Shown: positions 13,168-19,626 of the stretch, piece after piece
Layout: each line of letters starts with the position of its first letter
Numbering within the stretch: position 1 is the first letter of the stretch
From: Candidatus Uhrbacteria bacterium
Lineage (GTDB): Bacteria > Patescibacteriota > Patescibacteriia > UBA9934 > UBA9568
DNA length: 19,626 nucleotides
Assembly (NCBI GenBank): GCA_003497135.1
Contig: DNKR01000039.1
Location: 6,310 to 25,935 of the forward strand
Reading direction: 5' to 3'
The notes under the pieces: generated by a model
What the model saw: the letters and a program-made list of their open reading frames with translations, nothing else
The model's database searches: none
Told to the model about the DNA's origin: nothing
Translations under genes and position numbers: made by a program

Positions 13168-13378
13168 GATGAGCGGCAAGGGATAAGCTCTTGTTCGTAT
13201 CGTCAGTGAACGAAAAAAGGAGATCTCGAGGGAGACATCGAAAGCTCGAAAGCTCAAAGAGAGAGTCCGTACGACGAATATGGTCGGGGGCGAGGCGCAA
13301 GTCAGACCCCCCTCCATATAAAAACCATTCTATCCGCAAACGCAAAAAGACAGGGCAACGCCAACCCTGTTTATTGTT
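13168..13378 (+). ncRNA. Candidate structured ncRNA C (about 210 nt), paralogue of A
   Basis: Starts GATGAGCGGCAAGGGAT, differing from A at one base over 17. Helix 1 is CTCTT/AAGAG (13188-13192 with 13257-13261); in A it is GTCTT/AAGAC, a compensatory G-C to C-G change. Helix 2 is TTCGT/ACGAA (13194-13198 with 13210-13214). The main arm is ATATGG/CCATAT (13278-13283 with 13314-13319), a GGGGG/CCCCC stem and GGC-GCAA-GTC at the tip; its outer stem shares no sequence with A but keeps pairing. A direct repeat GAAAGCTC (13240-13255) lies in the central domain. CAAACG and the terminator (13350-13370) follow. The 3' end meets the gyrB stop codon tail to tail. Confidence 0.7.
13350..13370. terminator. 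Terminator of ncRNA C, probably shared with gyrB
   Basis: ACAGGG (13350-13355) and CCCTGT (13365-13370) around CAACGCCAA. The plus strand continues TTTATTGTTTT. The minus strand continues TCTTTTTGCG, so the hairpin can also end the convergent gyrB message, whose stop is 9 bp away. Confidence 0.65.
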
Positions 13379-15433
13379 TTATATATCCAAATGTTCAACT
13401 GTTTTTGCGTGTGTCTGAATGAATTTCTTTCTTGGTTCTACATCAGAGCCCATCAAAATATCAAAAATTTCATCTGCTTTTTGTGCGTCGTCTATCGTAA
13501 CTTGTTTGATCACTCTGTTCGCAGGGTTCATTGTTGTTTCCCAAAGCTGATCAGGGTTCATTTCTCCAAGACCTTTGTATCGTTGGATGATTATTTTTGG
13601 AGTTTTTGAACTGGACGCTACAGGCGCTTGTTCTTCTGAATCCTCGCCTTCTTCTTGTTGGGCTGTTTCTGTTATTTCTGCCTCGCTTCCGAATTCTTTT
13701 TTGAATTTGTCCATTACACGCTGTTTTTCTTCATCAGAATAAACATATTGCGCTTCTTTTCCTATTTGGATTCTGTAAAGCGGGGGCTGTGCTATGTAAA
13801 TATGCCCTTGTTTTATAAGTTCTTGGAAGTGCCTGTAGAAAAGCGTCAAAAGCAGGGTTCTGATGTGCGCGCCGTCAACATCAGCATCTGTCATTATAAC
13901 TATTTTGCTGTAACGCAATCCGTCCAAGCTGAACATTTCACCAATGTTTGTTCCAAGCGCGATTATCAAAGATTTTATTTCAGTGTTTGAAAGCATTTTG
14001 TCTATGCGGGATCGTTCAACGTTCAAAATTTTTCCGCGCAAAGGAAGAATGGCTTGCGTTTCTCGGTCGCGTCCTTGTTTTGCAGAGCCGCCAGCGGAAT
14101 CGCCCTCTACAATGAACAGTTCAGAATTATTTGGATCGCGCGAAGAGCAGTCGGCTAGTTTGCCCGGCAGTGTAAGCCCTTCAAGCGCGCCTTTGCGAAG
14201 CACTGTGTCGCGCGCTGCGCGTGCGGCTGCTCTTGCTTGCGCGGAAAGAACGCATTTGCTTATTATTGCTTCTGCGTCTCTTGGATGCTCTTCAAGGTAT
14301 GTTTCAAATGCTTCTCCAAAAATCGACTCAACTGCTGTTCTTGCTTCAGGGTTGCCGAGTTTTGCTTTTGTTTGTCCTTCAAATTGCGGTTCTTTGATTT
14401 TGACGCTAATGACTGTTGTAAGGCCCTCGCGAACATCTTCGCCTGTAAGGTTTTCGTCTTTTTCTTTTAAGTAGCCCTTTTGCCTGGCGTAATTGTTGAG
14501 AGCGCGCGTTGATGCGGTTCTAAAACCAACCAGATGCGTTCCGCCTTCCGGGTTAAAGATATTGTTCGCAAAGCAAAAAATGCTTTCGTGATATTCCTCG
14601 GTGTATTGAAGCGCGACTTCAACATCCATATCAGCTTCGTCAGAATGCTTTTGCACATAAAATACATTTTCGTGTTTTGGCTTTTTTCCATGGTTAATAT
14701 GGCGCACATAAGAAGCAACACCGCCTTCAAAATAAAAAGCGTAAACGGATTTGTTTTTTTTGTCCCTTTCGTCTGTAACGGTTATTTTTACTCCGCGCGT
14801 AAGGTACGCTTGCTGGCGCAAGTGATCAAAGATAGTTTGTAAATTGAATTCTTTTGCGTCAAAAATTGTAAAGTCAGGTTGAAATGTAATAATGGTTCCG
14901 GTTCCGCTCGCGCTTTTGATTGGTTTGACTTTTGATTTTGGCTTTCCTTCGGAGTATTCTTGCATCCAAAGTTTGCCGTCTCTTTTTACTTCTGCGCGCA
15001 GGTATGACGATAGAGCATTTACAACAGAAACGCCGACACCATGCAAACCTCCTGAAACTTTGTATCCGCCGTCTCCGAATTTGCCTCCTGCGTGGAGTTT
15101 TGTAAGCACAAGTTCAAGCGCTGATTTTTTGTATTGCGGATGGATGTCAACTGGAATACCGCGGCCATTGTCCGACACCTCAACCATGCTGTCTGGCAAA
15201 AGTTTTACTGTTATATCAGTAGCAAAACCAGCCATTGCCTCGTCAATGCTGTTATCAACAACCTCCCAGACAAGGTGATGCAGGCCTGATGCTCCGGTTG
15301 ATCCAATGTACATTCCGGGGCGCCTTCTAACAGGCTCAAGACCCTCTAGAACGCTTATTTGTTTGGCTTTATATTCTGATGCTTGCGCGTTCTTTTTTTG
15401 TCCTGATTTTTCAGCTGTGTTTTTTGCTGTCAT
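13379..15433 (-). CDS. gyrB: DNA gyrase subunit B
   Basis: ATPase subunit of DNA gyrase, which introduces negative supercoils with GyrA. The 684-residue protein has the GHKL ATPase motifs VVDNSIDEAMAG, DNGRGIP and GGLHGVGVSVVNALS. The transducer domain and the TOPRIM motifs EGDSAGGSAKQGRDR and DADVDGAHIRTLLL follow. The C-terminal QRYKGLGEMNPDQLWETTM motif ends at the short GyrB form. An acidic, low-complexity insertion (about 30 residues, EEGEDSEEQAPVASSS) precedes QRYKGLGE. The frame continues 29 codons upstream, but the ATG at 15431-15433 gives the usual N-terminus and leaves room for the divergent promoter. ParE is the alternative, but the QRYKGLGEM context and length favour GyrB. Confidence 0.95.
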   Translation of the reverse strand: MTAKNTAEKSGQKKNAQASEYKAKQISVLEGLEPVRRRPGMYIGSTGASGLHHLVWEVVDNSIDEAMAGFATDITVKLLPDSMVEVSDNGRGIPVDIHPQYKKSALELVLTKLHAGGKFGDGGYKVSGGLHGVGVSVVNALSSYLRAEVKRDGKLWMQEYSEGKPKSKVKPIKSASGTGTIITFQPDFTIFDAKEFNLQTIFDHLRQQAYLTRGVKITVTDERDKKNKSVYAFYFEGGVASYVRHINHGKKPKHENVFYVQKHSDEADMDVEVALQYTEEYHESIFCFANNIFNPEGGTHLVGFRTASTRALNNYARQKGYLKEKDENLTGEDVREGLTTVISVKIKEPQFEGQTKAKLGNPEARTAVESIFGEAFETYLEEHPRDAEAIISKCVLSAQARAAARAARDTVLRKGALEGLTLPGKLADCSSRDPNNSELFIVEGDSAGGSAKQGRDRETQAILPLRGKILNVERSRIDKMLSNTEIKSLIIALGTNIGEMFSLDGLRYSKIVIMTDADVDGAHIRTLLLTLFYRHFQELIKQGHIYIAQPPLYRIQIGKEAQYVYSDEEKQRVMDKFKKEFGSEAEITETAQQEEGEDSEEQAPVASSSKTPKIIIQRYKGLGEMNPDQLWETTMNPANRVIKQVTIDDAQKADEIFDILMGSDVEPRKKFIQTHAKTVEHLDI

Positions 15434-15507
15434 AGTCGTTTTTCTTTGTGTATAACAGCGTATAGGATACCATGTTTTTGCGTTCCAAGCAAGAAACAGC
15501 CTGACCG

Positions 15508-15516
15508 TGATATAAT
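15508..15516 (+). promoter_or_regulatory. Extended -10 promoter of the 15525 gene
   Basis: TGATATAAT, a TG-N-TATAAT extended -10, ends 8 nt before the ATG at 15525. No good -35 is present. This predicts a near-leaderless transcript divergent from gyrB. Confidence 0.65.
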
Positions 15517-15524
15517 GCAAATGT

Positions 15525-16457
15525 ATGGAACAGGAATTGAATCAAATCCAGCCGGAAGACAGATCCGCTGAACGAACTTACAAATTAGGTGTATTTTGGA
15601 TAACAAGAAAAGGGATTTTCAAAAAAGCGCTTATTGCTGTCTTTATTCTTTTTGATGTTGCGCTTTTTGCTGTTGCTATTTGGGGGTTGCTTGATGTTTA
15701 TGTTTTCAGCTACCAGCGCGAAAAGGAAATAATCCGCGAACTCGCGTCAGGCAATACATTGTTAAGAAAGATTGTTGAGGAAAGATCAGCCAAACCGATT
15801 ATGGCAGGCGAGGTATCGTCTGTTAAGTCGGACGATGGGGAATGGGATCTTGTTGCGATGGCAGAGAACCCAAACACTGATCTGTTCGTTGAATTTGAAT
15901 ATCAGTTCAGATTCGCAGGCGGAGTTACTGATGCAAAAAAGAGCTTCTTGCTTCCCGGCGAAGCAAGACCGTTTATGGTTTTTGGATTCAAAAGCGAATC
16001 AGCCCCGTTGAACTCATCTTTGCAGATCGTTTCAGCAAGCTGGCAGAGGGTTGACGCTCATGCGATAGCTGATTATGAGTCGTGGCAGCGCGACCGTCTT
16101 AACATTGAATTCAGCGAAATTGTTCACACGCCATCGCTTAGCATTGGCGAAGGCGGATCAGCTGTTTCGCGCACATCGTTTAGCGCAAAAAACAAAAGTG
16201 CGTTTTCGTACAGCGATGTTCCGCTTATAATTTTGCTTTTGCGCTCGTCTGGCGTTGCCGGAGTCAATCGCGTGTCTATTTCAAATTTTGAAGCAAACGA
16301 AACAAGAAAGATAGATGTAAATTGGTTTGATGCCGTGAGCGGCGTGTCAGAGGTGCGGATATATCCTGAAATAAACATTTTTGACGATCGAGTTTACATT
16401 CCTCTTCAAGGCGAAACAGAAGAAGACCTGCGCGAGCGCGTATTTAAGCGTTCTTGA
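15525..16457 (+). CDS. Hypothetical membrane-anchored protein with extracytoplasmic beta-rich region
   Basis: A 310-residue protein I do not recognise. A short charged cytoplasmic N-terminus (1-33) is followed by one transmembrane helix (about 34-60) and then roughly 245 residues outside the membrane. The outer part looks beta-rich, with two likely Ig/DUF-like modules: one around WDLVAMAENPNTDLFVEFEYQFRF and a second around SRTSFSAKNKSAFSYSDVPLIILL. Both read like FxxL/AxNxN-type extracellular domains. No cysteine pairs or catalytic motif are evident. It lies 32 bp before rodA in the same direction, so an envelope or cell-shape role is suggested. rodA has its own promoter overlapping this gene's stop. 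Confidence 0.75.
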   Translation: MEQELNQIQPEDRSAERTYKLGVFWITRKGIFKKALIAVFILFDVALFAVAIWGLLDVYVFSYQREKEIIRELASGNTLLRKIVEERSAKPIMAGEVSSVKSDDGEWDLVAMAENPNTDLFVEFEYQFRFAGGVTDAKKSFLLPGEARPFMVFGFKSESAPLNSSLQIVSASWQRVDAHAIADYESWQRDRLNIEFSEIVHTPSLSIGEGGSAVSRTSFSAKNKSAFSYSDVPLIILLLRSSGVAGVNRVSISNFEANETRKIDVNWFDAVSGVSEVRIYPEINIFDDRVYIPLQGETEEDLRERVFKRS

Positions 16458-16481
16458 CGCTTGTCGGTTTTGGCGTATGAT
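16454..16481 (+). promoter_or_regulatory. Promoter of rodA
   Basis: TTGACG (16454-16459), 16 bp, TATGAT (16476-16481). The ATG at 16490 follows 8 nt after the -10 box. The -35 box contains the TGA stop of the preceding gene. Confidence 0.65.
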
Positions 16482-16489
16482 TTGCAAGT

Positions 16490-17656
16490 ATGCGAATCAA
16501 TTATCTTAAAGAAGCGCGAAGAGCTGACTGGGTTGTTTTTGTTTCGGTTTTTATTTTGATTGCTTTTGGCATGGCCGCGATTTATTCAGTCGCGCTTTCC
16601 GGCGGATCAGATGTTTTGTTTTTGAAAAAGCAGGCAATAGCTGTTTTAATAGGTGCGGTTCTTGCTGCGGTTTTAACAGCAGTTAACTATCACGCTCTTC
16701 GCGGATTTTCGTTCGTGCTTTACGCTGTCGGGGTTTTGATGCTGATTGCTGTTTTGTTTTTTGGCATTACAGTCAACAACACAACAGGTTGGTTTTCTTT
16801 TTTTGGATTTAATTTTCAGCCGGTTGAGTTTATGAAGCTGGCTCTGATAGCTTATTTTTCGCAGTACTTCAGCGAAAGGGCGAGCCGCTGTTTTGGTATG
16901 CGCGAATTTGCAACAAGCGCGCTTATTGTTGCCGTGCCTGTTGTTGCTGTAATGCTTCAGCCGGACCTTGGTTCTGCCCTGCTTCTTTTATCAATCTGGT
17001 GCTTTTATATTTTTTTTGCAGGATTGCCGATCAGATACATGGCAGCGCTTGCCGTGTCCGCGGTCGCGGTTGTTGTTGTTTCTTGGTTTTTCTTTTTGGG
17101 ACAGTATCAGCACGATAGAATTCTTACATATCTAAATCCATCGGCTGATCCGCTAGGCCGCGGCTATCATGTTAAGCAGGCGGAAATAGCAATAGGTTCA
17201 GGAGAGCTGTTCGGCCGTGGGTTGGGTTTTGGTTCGCAGAGTCAGCTGAAATTTTTGCCTGTGAGCCAAACTGATTTTATTTTTGCGGTTATCGCAGAAG
17301 AGCTTGGCTTTGTTGGCGCGGCTGTTATTTTTGCAGCGTTTTTTATTCTTTTGCTTCGTTTGCACACGCATGCGTCAAGGGCGCCGGATGCTTTTGGTGC
17401 GTATCTATTGCTTGGAATTTTTTCATTAACGCTTGTTCAGGTTGCGGTTAATTTGGGAATGAACCTTCGTCTTTTGCCTGTTACGGGAATAGCATTGCCG
17501 TATGTCAGCTATGGCGGCAGTTCAATGCTTTTGTTTGCAGCATTGTTTGGAATAGCGCAAAGCGTAATTGTGCGAATTTCGCGCGAAAAAATGATGCGCG
17601 GAGCAATGGGTCGCGGTTTTTCTTTTTTGCGCTTTGTTATAGATAAAATTGCATGA
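16490..17656 (+). CDS. rodA: RodA/FtsW/SpoVE-family (SEDS) peptidoglycan glycosyltransferase
   Basis: Polymerises lipid II into glycan strands, usually with a class B PBP partner. The 388-residue protein has about ten transmembrane segments. FQPVEFMKLALI is followed by LQPDLGSALLL, which carries the essential aspartate. A large periplasmic loop has HVKQAEIAIGSGELFGRG and FLPVSQTDFIFAVIAEELG. The last signature is NLGMNLRLLPVTGIALPYVSYGGSSML. All diagnostic motifs are intact. RodA is favoured over FtsW by the loop sequences, but without mreC or a PBP2 gene nearby the distinction is not certain. The ATG at 16490 is supported by the promoter position. The 85 bp after it hold the rplY promoter. 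Confidence 0.93.
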   Translation: MRINYLKEARRADWVVFVSVFILIAFGMAAIYSVALSGGSDVLFLKKQAIAVLIGAVLAAVLTAVNYHALRGFSFVLYAVGVLMLIAVLFFGITVNNTTGWFSFFGFNFQPVEFMKLALIAYFSQYFSERASRCFGMREFATSALIVAVPVVAVMLQPDLGSALLLLSIWCFYIFFAGLPIRYMAALAVSAVAVVVVSWFFFLGQYQHDRILTYLNPSADPLGRGYHVKQAEIAIGSGELFGRGLGFGSQSQLKFLPVSQTDFIFAVIAEELGFVGAAVIFAAFFILLLRLHTHASRAPDAFGAYLLLGIFSLTLVQVAVNLGMNLRLLPVTGIALPYVSYGGSSMLLFAALFGIAQSVIVRISREKMMRGAMGRGFSFLRFVIDKIA

Positions 17657-17691
17657 TTTTTGTCTTTGCCGGCGCCGTCTATTTTTGCGGT

Positions 17692-17720
17692 TTGACAATA
17701 TGTTGTGCGCGGTGTACACT
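17692..17720 (+). promoter_or_regulatory. Promoter of rplY
   Basis: TTGACA (17692-17697), 17 bp, TACACT (17715-17720). It lies over the upstream in-frame extension of the next gene, which fixes the start at 17741; the leader would be about 14 nt. Confidence 0.75.
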
Positions 17721-17740
17721 TCTTCCCACAAAAATATTTT

Positions 17741-18424
17741 ATGTCCGCAACACTGCAAATTTCAAAGCGAGAGCTTGGCGCAGATTTAAATAAAATGCGC
17801 GAACAAAAAAGAATTCCAGGAGTTCTGTACGGGTTTGGAATAGAATCAAGCCCGATTGTTTTTGATTATAATTTGTTTGCAAAAGCGTATTTGGAGGCAG
17901 GCGAAAGCACGCTTGTTAATTTGGATCTTGAAGGCAAGGAGCATAAGGTTCTTATAAAAGATGTTCAACACGATCCTGTTTCCGACCTTGTTTCGCATGT
18001 TGATTTTTATGTTGTAAATTTGTCTAAGCCGATCGAGGCCAGCATTCAGCTCCGTTTTATCGGAGAAGCTCCTGCTGTAAAGTCCCTTGGCGGAACGCTT
18101 GTTACCCCGACTTCAAAATTGCATGTGCGCGCACTTCCGGAAAAACTTATTAAATTTATTGATGTTCCTCTTGCAAACTTGCTGACTTTTAACGATTCAA
18201 TCCGAGCCAAGGACATTGTTTTGCCGGAGGGTATTGAGCTTGTTGAATATACAGGAAGAACAATAGCTATTGTTTCCGCTCCTCGCGAGGAAGAAATTGA
18301 ACAAGCGCCTGAAGCCGCAGCTGTTGCTGCAGAAGGCCAGCCGGCCGCAGAAGCGGAAAAATCTTCTGCAGAAGGAAAAGAAGAAAAAAAGAAGCCGGAT
18401 GATAAAAAGAAAGCAAAAGAATAA
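17741..18424 (+). CDS. rplY: 50S ribosomal protein L25, CTC (general stress) form
   Basis: Binds 5S rRNA in the large subunit. The 227-residue protein has the L25 N-terminal domain (GVLYGFG, LVNLDL, HKVLIKDVQHDPVSDLVSHVDFYVV, about 1-95). The CTC beta domain follows (RFIGEAPAVKSLGGTLV to about residue 185). It ends in a low-complexity Ala/Glu then Lys-rich tail of about 40 residues that is probably disordered. Reading starts at the ATG at 17741, because the frame further up lies within the promoter. It is followed after 10 bp by the DUF3048 gene, with no terminator between, so they may be cotranscribed. Confidence 0.95.
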   Translation: MSATLQISKRELGADLNKMREQKRIPGVLYGFGIESSPIVFDYNLFAKAYLEAGESTLVNLDLEGKEHKVLIKDVQHDPVSDLVSHVDFYVVNLSKPIEASIQLRFIGEAPAVKSLGGTLVTPTSKLHVRALPEKLIKFIDVPLANLLTFNDSIRAKDIVLPEGIELVEYTGRTIAIVSAPREEEIEQAPEAAAVAAEGQPAAEAEKSSAEGKEEKKKPDDKKKAKE

Positions 18425-18434
18425 AAATTTTGCT

Positions 18435-19565
18435 ATGGAACAGGATAGCGGACAAAAAATAGAATTTGAAAAAGAAACGGGGCAAAAATCCCCATTTCTT
18501 TTTGTTAAAAAAAAGCTGGTTGCAATCTGTATTGCACTTGGGGTTCTGGTTGCGGTTGCGGCAGTTGTTGCCGGTTTTGTTTTTATTGGCAACAACGGTT
18601 CTGAATCAAATCCTGACGAGCAATTTGTAACAGAAGATCAAAAAACTGAATTCCGCCACCCGCTGACAGGAGCAAAAATAGATTTGCAGATTGAATCGCT
18701 TCCGCGTGTGTTTGCGGTAATGATAGAAAACGCTGCTGATTCGTGGCCGCAAGCAGGACTTGAAGACGCTTTTCTTGTAATAGAAGCTCCGGTTGAGGCG
18801 TCAATTCCGCGTTTTGTTGCTTTTTATTCTGAAGAAGACAGTGTTGAAAAAATCGGACCTGTAAGATCAGCAAGGCCGTACTATCTTGATTGGTCAAGCG
18901 AATTAGATTCCATGTACGCGCATGTTGGAGGATCGCCGGAATCAATATCGCTAATTCCAAGCATAATCGGCGTGCTTGATCTAAATGAATTTTATAATGC
19001 ACCGTTTTTTTGGCGGTCAAGCGACAGATCCGCTCCGCACAATGTTTACACATCAATTGATCTATTGCGTAACGCGTTTCAAAAGCGCACAGAACGCGCA
19101 ACAGTTGGAGAGCCGTCATACGAGCCATGGATTTTTGCGGACAGCGCAGAGCCAGAGGGTCGCGGAAACTTTTCTCAAGCAGAGATCCGCTTAGCTCCGC
19201 CTACATACACAATTATTTGGCGATATGACAAAGAGACAAACAAGTTTGAGCGCAGGCACGGATCGTTTCCACACAAAAGTGAAGATGGCGACAGAATATA
19301 CTCGGACAATGTTGTAATAGTTGAGACAGATGTCTCGGTTCTTGATGCGGTTGGCAGAAGAAAAATTAGAACAACAGGCGAGGGGAACGCTATTTTATTG
19401 CAAAATGGTTTTGAAAAAAGCGTAAAATGGAAAAAAGAAAAAAGATCAGATCGTTTGCGTTTTTTTGATTCAGAAACAGGCGAAGAAATGCGTATGAATG
19501 CCGGCAAGACATGGATAGAAATTGTTCCATCGCTTGAGATTGTTGTCAGTAATGCTGGAAACTAA
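18435..19565 (+). CDS. DUF3048 domain protein, membrane-anchored (YerB-like)
   Basis: A 376-residue protein: a charged cytoplasmic N-terminus, a transmembrane helix at about 28-52, then an extracytoplasmic DUF3048 region. The N-terminal half has FAVMIENAADSWPQAGLEDA, the IEAPVEASIPRFVAFY segment, IGPVRSARPYY and MYAHVGGSPES, which are family hallmarks. The C-terminal domain resumes near residue 250 with the conserved W-R-Y-D and the GKTWIEIVPS end. Bacillus YerB is a lipoprotein, but here no lipobox is present and a signal anchor replaces it. The frame runs upstream inside rplY, and the ATG at 18435 is chosen because it precedes the domain. Function unknown; an envelope role is likely. Confidence 0.9.
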   Translation: MEQDSGQKIEFEKETGQKSPFLFVKKKLVAICIALGVLVAVAAVVAGFVFIGNNGSESNPDEQFVTEDQKTEFRHPLTGAKIDLQIESLPRVFAVMIENAADSWPQAGLEDAFLVIEAPVEASIPRFVAFYSEEDSVEKIGPVRSARPYYLDWSSELDSMYAHVGGSPESISLIPSIIGVLDLNEFYNAPFFWRSSDRSAPHNVYTSIDLLRNAFQKRTERATVGEPSYEPWIFADSAEPEGRGNFSQAEIRLAPPTYTIIWRYDKETNKFERRHGSFPHKSEDGDRIYSDNVVIVETDVSVLDAVGRRKIRTTGEGNAILLQNGFEKSVKWKKEKRSDRLRFFDSETGEEMRMNAGKTWIEIVPSLEIVVSNAGN

Positions 19566-19626
19566 AATTTCAACGAATCTACGAATGTCATTATTTTATC
19601 TAGCCAAGAAGCCCGCAGATGAGATT
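19566..19626. other. 3' window edge, no gene seen
   Basis: About 60 bp without a reading frame. Two ACGAAT units occur close together (19573-19588). No terminator is visible after the DUF3048 gene before the window ends. Confidence 0.5.

Noticed and set aside
18270..18434. Extended DUF3048 frame starting inside rplY
   Set aside because: It is an out-of-frame reading of the rplY Lys-rich tail; the ATG at 18435 gives a normal signal anchor.
1..19626. CRISPR array, tRNA or rRNA genes
   Set aside because: No regularly spaced repeats, cloverleaf or rRNA-like sequence was found by reading both strands.

Overview
The window looks like a compact, AT-rich bacterial chromosome segment, most likely from a Patescibacteria/CPR (Parcubacteria-like) organism. 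The reasons are small genes with almost no Shine-Dalgarno (SD) sequences, a freestanding four-helix-bundle (S23/IVP-type) gene, a membrane-anchored DUF3048 protein, an archaeal-type UPF0200-like kinase, and single-copy housekeeping genes in unusual neighbourhoods. TGA is used as a stop codon (nudix gene, miaA, thyA, doc and others), which argues against the TGA=Gly code of Gracilibacteria/Absconditabacteria. The lineage is inferred; there is no rRNA in the window.

Layout. 49-1565 (minus): AhpC-type peroxiredoxin, a GC-rich ~300 bp interval with a small zinc-ribbon-like ORF or structured RNA, and a Nudix hydrolase. 1608-2516 (plus): miaA, followed by two related hairpins. 2632-8238 (minus): a near-continuous block thyA-folA-dut-tmk-two membrane proteins-gatB. 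8316-8988 (plus): an AbrB/MazE-like antitoxin and Doc toxin pair behind a perfect sigma70 promoter with a palindrome over its -10 box. 9008-10526 (minus): UPF0200/CoaE-like P-loop kinase, a four-helix-bundle cassette bounded by a 20 bp perfect inverted repeat, and a dCMP deaminase whose stop codon lies in that repeat. 10584-12577 (minus): rplA, rplK, nusG, secE. 12578-13378: an 800 bp protein-free region that appears to hold three tandem plus-strand structured RNAs. 13379-15433 (minus): gyrB. 15525-19565 (plus): a membrane-anchored hypothetical protein, a RodA/FtsW SEDS glycosyltransferase, L25/CTC (rplY) and a DUF3048 protein.

How the genes work together. dCMP deaminase, dUTPase, thymidylate synthase, DHFR and thymidylate kinase form a local route from dCMP/dUTP to dTDP. 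secE-nusG-rplK-rplA is the classical ribosome/secretion block, but it ends after rplA without rplJ-rplL. RodA and its neighbours suggest an envelope cluster.

Main discovery candidate. The secE-gyrB interval carries two paralogous RNAs of about 190 and 210 nt (A and C). They have near-identical promoters (TTGATTGATT, 17 bp spacing), identical 5' ends, helices kept by compensatory changes, and a conserved GCAA-capped arm. Between them lies a third multi-helix RNA (B) that shares their terminator-loop motif. I do not recognise this family. A second genome-wide theme is that several promoters place the start codon 6-9 nt after the -10 box, which implies leaderless mRNAs.
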